Shown here piece by piece: positions 31,885-40,233 of a stretch of 64,000 nt of DNA. How positions within the stretch are numbered: position 1 is the stretch's first letter; each line of letters starts with the position of its first letter. The notes beneath the pieces were generated by a model that was not told the DNA's origin, ran no database searches, and saw only the letters and a list, made by a program, of their open reading frames with translations. The DNA is from Stenotrophomonas sp. 704A1 (lineage in GTDB: Bacteria; Pseudomonadota; Gammaproteobacteria; Xanthomonadales; Xanthomonadaceae): the NCBI RefSeq assembly GCF_030549525.1, contig NZ_CP130831.1, positions 1,141,501 through 1,205,500 of the forward strand, read 5' to 3'. The position numbers were made by a program, and so were the translations under genes.

Positions 31885-32427
31885 ATGGCACAACGTATCG
31901 CCGGCAAGCAGGTTGCCATCCTCGCCACCCACGGCTTTGAACAGTCCGAACTGATCGAACCCAAGCGCCTGCTGGAAGAGCAGGGGGCGATCGTCACGGT
32001 CGTGTCGCCAGCCAAGGAGGCGACCATCAAGGGCTGGAAGGACAAGGACTGGGGAGGGGTGGTGGCAGTGGACCTGGCGCTGGACCAGGCCGACGCCGAG
32101 CGCTTCGATGCGCTGGTCCTGCCAGGCGGCGTCATCAATCCGGACACGCTGCGCACCGACGAGGCGGCGCTGGGCTTCATCCGCGGCGTGGCCGAGGCCG
32201 GCAAGCCGGTGGCGGCGATCTGCCATGGTCCGTGGCTGCTGATCAACAGCGGCCTGGCCAAGGGCCGCGAGGTGACGTCGTGGCCGTCGCTGCAGCAGGA
32301 CCTGGTCAACGCTGGCGCGCGCTGGCGCGATGCGGCCGTGGTGGTGGATGGCACGCTGATCACCAGCCGCAAGCCGGATGACATCCCGGCCTTCAGCGAG
32401 GCCGTGGTCAAGGCGCTGGCAGCGTAA
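31885..32427 (+). CDS. DJ-1/PfpI family protein
   Basis: 180 residues of the PfpI/YhbO group in the DJ-1 superfamily. ALVLPGGVINPDTLR and AICHGPWLLINSGLAKGR carry the nucleophile elbow, with the catalytic Cys in AICHG (about 113) and the following His. Family members are described as proteases, deglycases or stress proteins; the activity here cannot be fixed from sequence. The gene stands alone, bracketed by SMAG repeats. Confidence 0.88.
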   Translation: MAQRIAGKQVAILATHGFEQSELIEPKRLLEEQGAIVTVVSPAKEATIKGWKDKDWGGVVAVDLALDQADAERFDALVLPGGVINPDTLRTDEAALGFIRGVAEAGKPVAAICHGPWLLINSGLAKGREVTSWPSLQQDLVNAGARWRDAAVVVDGTLITSRKPDDIPAFSEAVVKALAA

Positions 32428-32430
32428 TGC

Positions 32431-32458
32431 GGTAGTGCCGGGCATGGCCCGGCGCTGC
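32431..32458. repeat. SMAG-type repeat, single variant unit
   Basis: GGTAGTGCCGGGCATGGCCCGGCGCTGCC (28 bases) between two convergent gene ends; it may end transcripts from both sides. Confidence 0.75.
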
Positions 32459-32459
32459 C

Positions 32460-33056
32460 TTACTTGCCGAGAATCCCGGCCGGCACCAGGTTGCCCAGGT
32501 TCTGGTTGAAGGTGACCACCAGCTTGCCGTTCTTCACCTGCGCGGCCTCTACCTGCAGGGCGCCAAGCAGGCCGGCCACGGCCGGGTCGAGCTTGTAGAT
32601 CGGTTCGCGCTGCGCGTAATCGCTCAACCATGCGTTGAGCAGGGCGCGGGTGCGCGAGTCCAGGCGACCGCCCTGGTTGGCTGGGGTGAAATCATCGACG
32701 CTGGGTTGCTGCAGGTGGAAGCCCTGGGTCTGCGCGTCATAGCGCAGGCCGCTGCTGAGCTTCACCGTACCGAGTGGGGCGGGGCTGCCGCCGGCGGTGG
32801 CCAGCGCCACGTCCATGCCCAGGTTCAGGCGCTCGCCCGCCGGCAGGCTCAGCTGCGGGTGGCTCATGGTCAACGCGATCAGTCCGCCCAGGGCATCCTG
32901 GGTGCGCGGGAAGCTGCCGTCCAGATACTGCTGCACGTCGCTGGCACCGACCGACAGTTCGCGGCCGGAAATGGAAGGCGCGGCCTGCGCGCCGATCGCC
33001 GCAGCGATCAGCACGGTGGAGGCGGCGAGGCGGGTCATCAGGGATCGCAGGCGCAT
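32460..33056 (-). CDS. DUF1439 periplasmic protein
   Basis: 198 residues with signal peptide (STVLIAAAIGAQA). The mature part (ISGRELSVGASDVQQYLDGS, FPRTQDALGGLI, LLGALQVEAAQVKNGKLVVT) matches DUF1439, small periplasmic or lipoprotein-like proteins of unknown role with a lipid-binding (TULIP-like) fold suspected. No lipobox Cys is seen here, so it should be soluble in the periplasm. Confidence 0.8.
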   Translation of the reverse strand: MRLRSLMTRLAASTVLIAAAIGAQAAPSISGRELSVGASDVQQYLDGSFPRTQDALGGLIALTMSHPQLSLPAGERLNLGMDVALATAGGSPAPLGTVKLSSGLRYDAQTQGFHLQQPSVDDFTPANQGGRLDSRTRALLNAWLSDYAQREPIYKLDPAVAGLLGALQVEAAQVKNGKLVVTFNQNLGNLVPAGILGK

Positions 33057-33137
33057 GGTGGTGACCGGAACGGGAATCGGGGAGGTCTACAGAGTAGCTT
33101 TGCCTGCTGAATCGCGGGTGCATGCCGCAACGGCGGT

Positions 33138-33683
33138 TCAGTCCAGCGTGGGCTGCAGCTGGGCCGACTGGATGCGCCAGGCGCGACCATCGGCGCTGGG
33201 CTGCACCCGGTACCAGCCGTGGTAGCGGAAGGTGCCCTGGGCGGTGACGGCGCGGACGCTCACCGGCACTTCCAGCAGGCGCGGCGGCAGGGTGGTGTCA
33301 CGCGCCAGCGGGGTCTGGCTGTCCAGGCGCAGGCTGCGCACGTCCGGCAGCCGCCGCAGTACCGCGTCGTCGGCACGCTGCGGATCGGCCGGTGCATAGG
33401 CCCAGGCGGCATCGCTGCCGGCACGGTTGTGGTTGAGCAGATCCAGCATGTAGCGGTTGAGCAGCGTCGCCGGTGATTCGCTGCCGGCGGCAACGGCGGC
33501 GTACAGCGGGTCAACGCCTGCGGCTGCCGCCTGTGCCGGCGAATCCGGGTTCGGTTGCAGTTCCGGTGCAGCCGTCGCTTCGGCAACCGATGCGGCGGCG
33601 CTGGGCGCGGTGCTGGCCGCAGGGGGCGGGTTCGAGCACCCGAGCAGGGTCAACGGCATCATCCACCACAGGGCGCTGCGCAT
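33138..33683 (-). CDS. Hypothetical lipoprotein
   Basis: 181 residues. Lipobox LTLLGC at residues 11-16 is followed by an Ala/Pro/Ser-rich linker of about 40 residues and a compact C-terminal domain (TLLNRYMLDLLNHNRAGSDA, RLPDVRSLRLDSQTPLA, TAQGTFRYHGWYRVQPSADG). No family recognised. The end reads like an NTF2-like or transport-associated beta domain, which is only an impression. Confidence 0.7.
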   Translation of the reverse strand: MRSALWWMMPLTLLGCSNPPPAASTAPSAAASVAEATAAPELQPNPDSPAQAAAAGVDPLYAAVAAGSESPATLLNRYMLDLLNHNRAGSDAAWAYAPADPQRADDAVLRRLPDVRSLRLDSQTPLARDTTLPPRLLEVPVSVRAVTAQGTFRYHGWYRVQPSADGRAWRIQSAQLQPTLD

Positions 33684-33739
33684 GTGTGCCTCCTCCCCGA
33701 GGCAACCTGGAAGGCGGCAGTGTATCGGCTGCGCAGGAC

Positions 33740-34048
33740 TCAGCGCGATGCCGGCAGCTGTTCCAGCGCGTCCAGCGCCGGCAGCACCTGTGCGGCCACC
33801 GCCGCAAGCGCGTGACCGTCGGTGTCGGCGTGGCGCTGCACGATGTCGCGCAGCAGCTGCGTGGCGACCACCAGGGTGGCGCGCTCATCACCGCTCAGGC
33901 CGGCGGTGCGTGGCGCCGCTTCCAGCAGCCGCATCAGGTCGCGGCTGGCGCGATGTTCCAGTTCGATGGTGCAGCGCCCGGTGCAGGGGTGCCCGTCCTT
34001 TTCGATCGGGGTCACCGAGATCCGGTAGCGGGTGGACGGGCTGGCCAT
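33740..34048 (-). CDS. DUF3861 family protein
   Basis: 102 residues. STRYRISVTPIEKDGHPCTG, RCTIELEHRASRDLMRLLEA and GLSGDERATLVVATQLLRDI are typical for DUF3861, a small cytoplasmic family of unknown function. The ATG at 34048 is chosen because similarity begins there; the frame is open for 87 more codons without coding character. Confidence 0.8.
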   Translation of the reverse strand: MASPSTRYRISVTPIEKDGHPCTGRCTIELEHRASRDLMRLLEAAPRTAGLSGDERATLVVATQLLRDIVQRHADTDGHALAAVAAQVLPALDALEQLPASR

Positions 34049-34364
34049 GGGGTGGGCTCGCGGTAGTGGCAGGGGGTGTCTCCACCATAGGCAAGCCAGC
34101 GGCCGGCGGCGACGGCCGGCGCTGCACGCAGTGTTCCACCCGGTTCGTTCCGGCGCCGGAATACGCGCGTTGCAGCCAATGGCAGCGGGCCTGTGCGGAC
34201 CATTGCGCGGTGGCCGGAAACGCTGTGTTGCGGCGGCGCCGGGTGAGGCAACGTGGGCCGGGGCATGGGCGCGCCCCCGGGGACTCGCGGCGCGCTGCAG
34301 GCGCCGCAAAAAAAAACGGGACGGCCAGAGCCGTCCCGTCAGCAGTCCGAAGCAGGGCGCGCGC
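34049..34364. other. Intergenic region, 316 bases
   Basis: No gene is supported. The right end carries the terminator of the HU-like gene. The rest is GC-rich with no repeat of the SMAG type and no recognisable promoter. Confidence 0.5.
34308..34339 (-). terminator. Intrinsic terminator of the HU-like gene
   Basis: On the minus strand ACGGGACGGC-TCTG-GCCGTCCCGT followed by a run of U (nine A on the plus strand). Strong rho-independent terminator 25 bases past the stop. Confidence 0.88.
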
Positions 34365-34763
34365 TTAGAGCGCAGCGTCCTTGAGCTTCTTCAGCGGGCG
34401 CACCTTGAGCTTGGTGGTGGCCGGCTTGGCAGCGAACCACTGTTCTTCCTTGGTGAACGGGTTGATGCCCTTGCGCTTCGGCTTGGCCGGCACATTGACG
34501 GTGCTGATCTTCAGCAGGCCCGGCAGGGTGAACGAGCCAGCGCCCTTCTTGTGGACCGAGGAGGCGACGGCGCTTTCCAGCGAGGCCAGCACAGCGCGGA
34601 CGTCCTTGGCGACAACGCCGGAGGCTTCAGCGATGTGTGCAACCAGGCCGGACTTGGTCAGCACTTCCTTGATCGGCTTCGGAGCGGCCGGCTTGGCGGC
34701 TGCCTTCGTCGCGACTTTCTTCACTGCCTTCTTCGGGGCAGCCTTCTTAGCGGTCTTTGCCAT
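34365..34763 (-). CDS. HU-family DNA-binding protein with Lys/Ala/Pro-rich N-terminus
   Basis: 132 residues. The first 35 are low-complexity Lys/Ala/Pro (AKKAAPKKAVKKVATKAAAK), resembling histone H1-type tails. The remainder is an HU domain: KEVLTKSGLVAHIAEASG, GAGSFTLPGLLKISTV and the DNA-contacting arm KPKRKGINPFTKEE. Such tailed HU proteins occur in Xanthomonadaceae and probably condense DNA. The ATG at 34763 is chosen since upstream residues lack this pattern. It is followed by a strong terminator and preceded by a 364-base intergenic region, so it is a single-gene unit. Confidence 0.88.
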   Translation of the reverse strand: MAKTAKKAAPKKAVKKVATKAAAKPAAPKPIKEVLTKSGLVAHIAEASGVVAKDVRAVLASLESAVASSVHKKGAGSFTLPGLLKISTVNVPAKPKRKGINPFTKEEQWFAAKPATTKLKVRPLKKLKDAAL

Positions 34764-35127
34764 GGTTTCCTGTTCCGTGAACGGTTGGTTGTTTGGTCGG
34801 CGCCGAACCCCGTCGGCAAGCGCAATGTAGGGCAACTCTCGGGCGCCGCCAATAGCCCGGAGCGCGGAAAGTGCATGTTTTTTCATATCCAGGCCGATTC
34901 AGTACATGGCCGGCAGTGCGGGATGGGGGCGCGTGGTGCACTGCACCGACCTCGCCGATGCCTCGGCCGGCGTGCGGAAATGACTGAAAACAAGGGAAAA
35001 ACAGCTGCGGCGCTGGCGAGGAAGTGTCCAGCCGATGACCCGGGACAGGCGCGCGGCGCAGCACGGGGCGACGCAGCACTAACGCGGTGCATGCCAAGGT
35101 GACGGTTCATCGCCACAGGAGCAGGAC
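34764..35127. other. Intergenic region, 364 bases, divergent promoters
   Basis: Lies between the HU-like gene (minus) and osmC (plus). An AT-rich patch TGCATGTTTTTTCATATCC near 34871-34889 could hold the HU promoter. No ORF with coding character and no repeat found. Confidence 0.45.
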
Positions 35128-35559
35128 ATGGGAATCTCGCGACACGCTACCGCACATTGGGAAGGTGACCTGAAATCGGGCAAGGGCCAGCTGAGCACGC
35201 CGCAGAGTGGATTGCTGGACAAGACCCGTTACGGCTTCAACAGCCGTTTCGGCGATGAGAAGGGCACCAACCCGGAAGAGCTGATCGCCGCCGCGCACGC
35301 GGGCTGTTTCACCATGGCGCTGTCGGCCAAGCTCGGCGATGCCGGCTTCACCCCGACCTCGCTGGACACCGAAGCCAAGGTCGATCTGTCGATGGAAGGC
35401 GGTCCGCAGCTGTCGCAGATCCGGCTGAAAGTGAAGGCCGTGGTGCCGGGCATCGATGCGGCGCAGTTCCGTGCGATCGCCGACGACGCCAAGCAGAACT
35501 GCCCGGTGTCCAAGGCGCTGAGTGCCGTGCCGATCAGCCTGGAAGCCGAGCTGGCTTGA
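35128..35559 (+). CDS. osmC: OsmC family peroxiredoxin
   Basis: 143 residues, thiol peroxidase acting on organic hydroperoxides. The two redox cysteines are visible in ELIAAAHAGCFTMALS (about 60) and KQNCPVSKAL (about 127), with GTNPEELIAAAHA the usual OsmC block. Length and order fit OsmC rather than Ohr. Single gene, followed by a SMAG pair. Confidence 0.92.
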   Translation: MGISRHATAHWEGDLKSGKGQLSTPQSGLLDKTRYGFNSRFGDEKGTNPEELIAAAHAGCFTMALSAKLGDAGFTPTSLDTEAKVDLSMEGGPQLSQIRLKVKAVVPGIDAAQFRAIADDAKQNCPVSKALSAVPISLEAELA

Positions 35560-35564
35560 GGGCG

Positions 35565-35627
35565 GGTAGCGCCGGGCCATGCCCGGCGAGCGCAGCGGAA
35601 AAACGCCGGGCACAGCCCGGCGCTGCC
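35565..35627. repeat. SMAG-type inverted pair after osmC
   Basis: GGTAGCGCCGGGCCATGCCC... and the inverse CGCCGGGCACAGCCCGGCGC..., separated by an AGCGGAAAA spacer, between convergent osmC and the first phzF-like gene. Confidence 0.85.
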
Positions 35628-35638
35628 ACGCCGCACAG

Positions 35639-36517
35639 TTACCAGTCGATGGTGCCGGCAATCACCGTCTGTACCTGGCCACCGGACCAGACCTCGCCCT
35701 CTTCGTCCACGCGCAGGGTCAGCCGGGCATCATGGCCGACTTCGCGGCCCTGGCTGACCTCGAACGGCTGGTGGCCGCGCGGCAGCGCACCGCGCAGGTC
35801 GAGCCAGGCGGCCAGCACGGCATTGGCCGCCCCGGAGGCGGCATCCTCGAAACGCCGGCCGTTGCCGACGAAGGCGCGGACGGCCAGGTCGTACCCTTCG
35901 CTGCCGTCGGCGAACGCGTAGGCGAACACGCCCATGCTGTCGGTGGATTCGGCCAGCGTGGCAATGGCGTCCCAATCCGGCTGCAGCGTGCGCAGCGCCG
36001 CCTCGTCGCTGACTGCTACCACCCACCAGCTGCGCCCGCCCTGCATGCGGGCCGGTGGCAGCGCGCCCAGCGGCCAGCCGCGCAGGGCGGCCTGCAGGCG
36101 GTCATCGCTGGCCTGCGCGGTTTCCGCCAGCTGTGCGCGCGGCGTGCGGATCGCGATCCGCTGCTGTTCGCCCTCACCGCTCACCTGCAGCGGCAGCGCG
36201 CCGGCAATGCCGTCCTGTACCAGCAGGCCATCCTGCGGCACGGCAAGGCCGGCATGCAGCACGGCATGCGCGGTACCGACGCTGGGGTGGCCGGCAAACG
36301 GCACTTCCTTCTGCGGGCTGAACATCCGCAGCCGGTAGCTGGTGCCTGGCGCCTGCGGCGGGAACACGAAGGTGGTTTCCGGCAGGCGGGTCCAACGGGC
36401 GATGGCCTGCATGTGGCTGTCGTCCAGGCCCTCGGCGTCCAGCACCACCGCCAGCGGATTGCCGGCGCCGGCGCGCGGGGAGAATACATCCAGTTGCAGG
36501 AAACGGCGTGCGGACAT
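35639..36517 (-). CDS. PhzF family isomerase/epimerase, copy 1
   Basis: 292 residues. PhzF-fold signs: FLQLDVFSPRAGAGNPLAVV, RLPETTFVF (the E of ETTF is the catalytic Glu position), QKEVPFAGHPSVGTAHAVL, and EDAASGAANAVLAAWL. Members isomerise or epimerise small acids; the true substrate is unknown. It starts at ATG 36517. The second copy begins upstream in the same direction, and the pair is separated by a SMAG-like palindrome. Confidence 0.88.
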   Translation of the reverse strand: MSARRFLQLDVFSPRAGAGNPLAVVLDAEGLDDSHMQAIARWTRLPETTFVFPPQAPGTSYRLRMFSPQKEVPFAGHPSVGTAHAVLHAGLAVPQDGLLVQDGIAGALPLQVSGEGEQQRIAIRTPRAQLAETAQASDDRLQAALRGWPLGALPPARMQGGRSWWVVAVSDEAALRTLQPDWDAIATLAESTDSMGVFAYAFADGSEGYDLAVRAFVGNGRRFEDAASGAANAVLAAWLDLRGALPRGHQPFEVSQGREVGHDARLTLRVDEEGEVWSGGQVQTVIAGTIDW

Positions 36518-36546
36518 CAGGGGTAGCTCCAGCGAAATGGGGAAAT

Positions 36547-36619
36547 GGTAGCGCGGGGCCATGTCACGCGAGCGCGCAGCGCGGCGCTGCGAGGCCGCCG
36601 GACATGGCCCCGCGCTACC
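36547..36619. repeat. SMAG-like inverted pair, variant
   Basis: GGTAGCGCGGGGCCATGTCACGC and the inverse GCCGGACATGGCCCCGCGCTACC, between the two phzF-like genes. The right end overlaps the stop region of the second gene. Confidence 0.7.
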
Positions 36620-37484
36620 AGTGGATGTGCCCGTCGATCACCGCCTGTACCTGGCCGCCGATCCACACCGTGCCCTGCGCATCGACCTGCACGTGCACGC
36701 GCCCGTCGCGGCCGACCTCGCGGCCCTGGCTGGCCACATAGCGGCCGCCGCCGGGCAGCACGCCATGCTGCAGCAGCCAGGCGCCGATCAGCGCGTTGGC
36801 ACTGCCGGTCACCGGGTCCTCCGGCACATTCACCGCGTCGGCGGGGCAGAACGCGCGGACCACCCGGGTGTGGTCCGGACCCACCTCGTCGGCGAACACC
36901 GCCACGCCCAGCGCGCCGGTGGCGTTGCTCCAGTCGCGCAGCGCGGCCATGTCCGGTTGCAGCGTGCGGACGGCCGCGGCATCGCGCAGGGGCAGCAGCC
37001 ACCAGCGCGGGCCGTTGTCCCACAGTTCCGGTGCATGGCCGGGGGCGGCCACCGCCAGCAGTGCCTCGGGGACGGCGCCCGGCGCACGGGCCAGCCGCCG
37101 CGCCGGCGGGCTCTGCAGCTGGATGTGCAGTGCTTCGGCGGTGCCGCTTACCCGCACCGGCAGCAGGCCGGCCGCGCACTGCTGCAGCAGGGTGCCGTCG
37201 CGGGGCCGGGCCAGGCCGCCGCTCACTGCAGCCCAGGCCGCGCCCACGCTGGGATGGCCGGCGAAGGGCAGTTCGCTGCCGGGGGTGAAGATGCGGATGT
37301 GGTAATCCGCATCGCTCGCGGTGGGCCGCAGGAAGAACACCGTCTCGGACAGGTTCAGCCAGGCCGCCAGGGCCTGCATGCGGTCGGTGGTCAGTCCATC
37401 GGCATCCAGCACCACACCCAGCGGGTTGCCGGTGGCGGGACGGTGGGCGAAGACATCGAGCTGGAGGTAGCGGTAGACGGCCAT
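36615..37484 (-). CDS. PhzF family isomerase/epimerase, copy 2
   Basis: 289 residues. Same family as the next gene downstream but clearly diverged: YLQLDVFAHRPATGNPLGVV, LNLSETVFFL (catalytic Glu), SELPFAGHPSVGAAWAAV and EDPVTGSANALIGAWL. A tandem pair of distinct PhzF proteins suggests two related substrates rather than a recent duplication. Start ATG 37484; the divergent lysAC begins 75 bases away. Confidence 0.88.
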   Translation of the reverse strand: MAVYRYLQLDVFAHRPATGNPLGVVLDADGLTTDRMQALAAWLNLSETVFFLRPTASDADYHIRIFTPGSELPFAGHPSVGAAWAAVSGGLARPRDGTLLQQCAAGLLPVRVSGTAEALHIQLQSPPARRLARAPGAVPEALLAVAAPGHAPELWDNGPRWWLLPLRDAAAVRTLQPDMAALRDWSNATGALGVAVFADEVGPDHTRVVRAFCPADAVNVPEDPVTGSANALIGAWLLQHGVLPGGGRYVASQGREVGRDGRVHVQVDAQGTVWIGGQVQAVIDGHIHW

Positions 37485-37559
37485 TGGCGGGGGTATTGGG
37501 CTTAGAATCGAAGGTTCCGCCCCCAGGGGCGGCTTCCCCACATTACACATAGCCTATCC

Positions 37560-40154
37560 ATGTCAGCTTCCCCCCTTGTCGATCGCTGGATCGTACTGAA
37601 GTTCGGCGGCACCTCGGTGTCGCGTCGCCACCGTTGGGACACGATCGGGACGCTGGCGAAAAAACGGGCGGAGGAGACCGGCTCGCGTGTGCTGGTGGTG
37701 GTGTCGGCGCTGTCCGGGGTGACCAACGAACTGACCGCGATCGCCGATGGCGCCGCCGACAGCCGGGACCGCGTGGCGGCCCTGGTCGAACGCCACCAGG
37801 CGTTCCTGCAGGAACTGGGGCTGGGCGCCGACGTGCTGGCCGAGCGCCTGGCCGCGCTGCAGGGACTGCTGGATGATCCACGCGCCGCCACCCGGCCACT
37901 GCCGTGGCAGGCCGAGGTACTGGGCCAGGGCGAGCTGCTGTCGTCCACGCTGGGCGCGGCGTACCTGCGTGCGGCGGGCCTGGACATGGGCTGGATGGAT
38001 GCCCGCCAGTGGCTGGACGCGATGCCGCCGCAGCCGAACCAGAGTGACTGGTCGCAGCGGCTGTCGGTGAACTGCCAGTGGCGCGCCGATGCGGACTGGA
38101 TGCAGCGTTTCCGCGCGCAGCCGACCCGCATGCTGATCACCCAGGGCTTCATCTCGCGGCACGCCGATGGTGGCACCGCCATCCTCGGCCGTGGCGGCTC
38201 GGATACCTCGGCCGCCTACTTCGGCGCGCTGCTGGGTGCCAGCCGTGTGGAAATCTGGACCGATGTGCCGGGCATGTTCAGCGCCAATCCGAAGGACGTG
38301 CCGGATGCACGCCTGCTGACCCGCCTGGACTATTACGAAGCGCAGGAAATCGCCACCACCGGTGCCAAGGTGCTGCATCCGCGTTCGATCAAGCCATGCC
38401 GCGACGCCGGCGTGCCGATGGCCATCCTGGATACCGAGCGCCCGGAACTGCCGGGTACCAGCATCGATGGCAATGCCGCGCCGGTGCCGGGGGTGAAGGC
38501 GATCAGCCGCCGCAACGGCATCGTGCTGGTGTCGATGGAAGGCATCGGCATGTGGCAGCAGGTCGGCTTCCTGGCCGATGTATTCGCGCTGTTCAAGAAG
38601 CACGGTCTGTCGGTGGACCTGATCGGTTCGGCCGAAACCAACGTGACCGTATCGCTGGATCCGTCGGAGAACCTGGTCAATACCGATGTGCTGGCCGCGC
38701 TGTCGGCCGACCTGTCGCAGATCTGCAAGGTGAAGGTGATCGTGCCGTGCGCGGCGATCACCCTGGTCGGACTGGGCATGCGTTCGCTGCTGCACAAGCT
38801 GTCGGACGTGTGGGCCACCTTCGGTCGCGAACGCGTGCACATGATCTCGCAGTCATCCAACGACCTGAACCTGACCTTCGTCATCGACGAAGCCGATGCC
38901 GATGGCCTGTTGCCGATCCTGCATGCCGAGCTGATCGACAGCGGCGCGATGCCGGTGGAAGAGACCGAGGTGTTCGGTCCGCGCTGGCGTGAGATTGCCG
39001 GCACCGTGCGCCCGCGCGGCACGCCGTGGTGGCGGGGCCAGCGTGCCCACCTGCTGCAGCTGGCCGATGCCGGTACACCGCGCTATGTCTATCACCTGCC
39101 GACCGTGCGTGCCCGCGCGCGCGCGCTGGCCGCGATCAAGCCGATCGACCAGCGCTACTACGCGATCAAGGCCAACAGCCACCCCGCGATCCTGCAGCTG
39201 CTGGAAGCGGAGGGCTTCGGCCTGGAGTGCGTGTCGCACGGCGAACTGAAGCATGTGTTCCAGGCAATCCCGGAACTGTCGCCCAAGCGCGTGCTGTTCA
39301 CCCCCAGCTTCTGCCCGCGCAGCGAGTACGAGGCCGCGTTCGCGCTCGGCGTGACCGTCACCGTGGACAACGTGGAGGCGCTGCAGCGCTGGCCGGACCT
39401 GTTCCGCAACCGCGAGCTGTGGCTGCGCGTCGACCTGGGCCGCGGTGAGGGCCACCACGCCAAGGTCCGTACCGGCGGCAAGGACTCCAAGTTCGGCCTG
39501 CCGATTGCCCGCGTGGACGATTTCGTGCGCGCTGCCACCGAACTGGGCAGCCGCGTGGTCGGTCTGCACGCGCACCTCGGCAGCGGCGTGGAAACCGCGC
39601 AGCATTGGCGCCTGATGTGCGATGAGCTGGCCGGTTTCGCCCGTCGCATCGGCAGCGTGCAGACCATCGACATCGGCGGCGGCCTGCCGATTCCCTACAG
39701 CGATGAGGATGAGCCGTTCGACCTGGAGGCCTGGGCCGAGGGCCTGGCCGAGGTCAAGGCGCTGCACCCGGCGTTCCGCCTGGCGATCGAGCCGGGACGC
39801 TACCTGGTGGCCGAGTCGGGCGTGCTGCTGACCCACGCCACCCAGGTGGTGGAGAAGGACGGCGTGCGCCGTGTCGGCCTGGACGCGGGCATGAACACGC
39901 TGATGCGTCCGGCGTTGTACGACGCCTGGCACGACATCGAGAACCTCAGCCGCCAGGGCGGCTATGCCGAGGCCGCCTTCGATGTGGTCGGCCCGATCTG
40001 CGAATCCAGCGATGTGTTCGGCAAGCGCCGCAAGCTGCCGGTGTCGACCGCGCCGGACGATGTGATGCTGATCGCCGATGCCGGTGCCTACGGCTATGTG
40101 ATGTCCAACACCTACAACCAGCGCGCGATGCCGCGCGAGGACGTGATCGAATGA
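37560..40154 (+). CDS. lysAC: Bifunctional aspartate kinase/diaminopimelate decarboxylase
   Basis: 864 residues, a fusion of the first and last enzymes of lysine synthesis. The N-terminal half is aspartate kinase (KFGGTSVSRRHRWD at about 14, FISRHADGGTAILGRGGSD, GAKVLHPRSIKPCR and ACT-like domains near 320-470). A linker around RPRGTPWWRG leads to diaminopimelate decarboxylase with the PLP lysine in YYAIKANSHP (K537), GLHAHLGSGVE, DIGGGLPIPY, EPGRYLVAESG and the second-subunit cysteine motif CESSDVFG. Fusion makes kinase and decarboxylase expression equal. The domain order is as known in Xanthomonas relatives. Confidence 0.95.
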   Translation: MSASPLVDRWIVLKFGGTSVSRRHRWDTIGTLAKKRAEETGSRVLVVVSALSGVTNELTAIADGAADSRDRVAALVERHQAFLQELGLGADVLAERLAALQGLLDDPRAATRPLPWQAEVLGQGELLSSTLGAAYLRAAGLDMGWMDARQWLDAMPPQPNQSDWSQRLSVNCQWRADADWMQRFRAQPTRMLITQGFISRHADGGTAILGRGGSDTSAAYFGALLGASRVEIWTDVPGMFSANPKDVPDARLLTRLDYYEAQEIATTGAKVLHPRSIKPCRDAGVPMAILDTERPELPGTSIDGNAAPVPGVKAISRRNGIVLVSMEGIGMWQQVGFLADVFALFKKHGLSVDLIGSAETNVTVSLDPSENLVNTDVLAALSADLSQICKVKVIVPCAAITLVGLGMRSLLHKLSDVWATFGRERVHMISQSSNDLNLTFVIDEADADGLLPILHAELIDSGAMPVEETEVFGPRWREIAGTVRPRGTPWWRGQRAHLLQLADAGTPRYVYHLPTVRARARALAAIKPIDQRYYAIKANSHPAILQLLEAEGFGLECVSHGELKHVFQAIPELSPKRVLFTPSFCPRSEYEAAFALGVTVTVDNVEALQRWPDLFRNRELWLRVDLGRGEGHHAKVRTGGKDSKFGLPIARVDDFVRAATELGSRVVGLHAHLGSGVETAQHWRLMCDELAGFARRIGSVQTIDIGGGLPIPYSDEDEPFDLEAWAEGLAEVKALHPAFRLAIEPGRYLVAESGVLLTHATQVVEKDGVRRVGLDAGMNTLMRPALYDAWHDIENLSRQGGYAEAAFDVVGPICESSDVFGKRRKLPVSTAPDDVMLIADAGAYGYVMSNTYNQRAMPREDVIE

Positions 40155-40233
40155 TCGCCGCCTTCCGCGCGCTGCACCCGCCCACCGACATGCCCCGCGC
40201 TGCTGCGCGGGGGCGTGCCTGACCGGATACACC

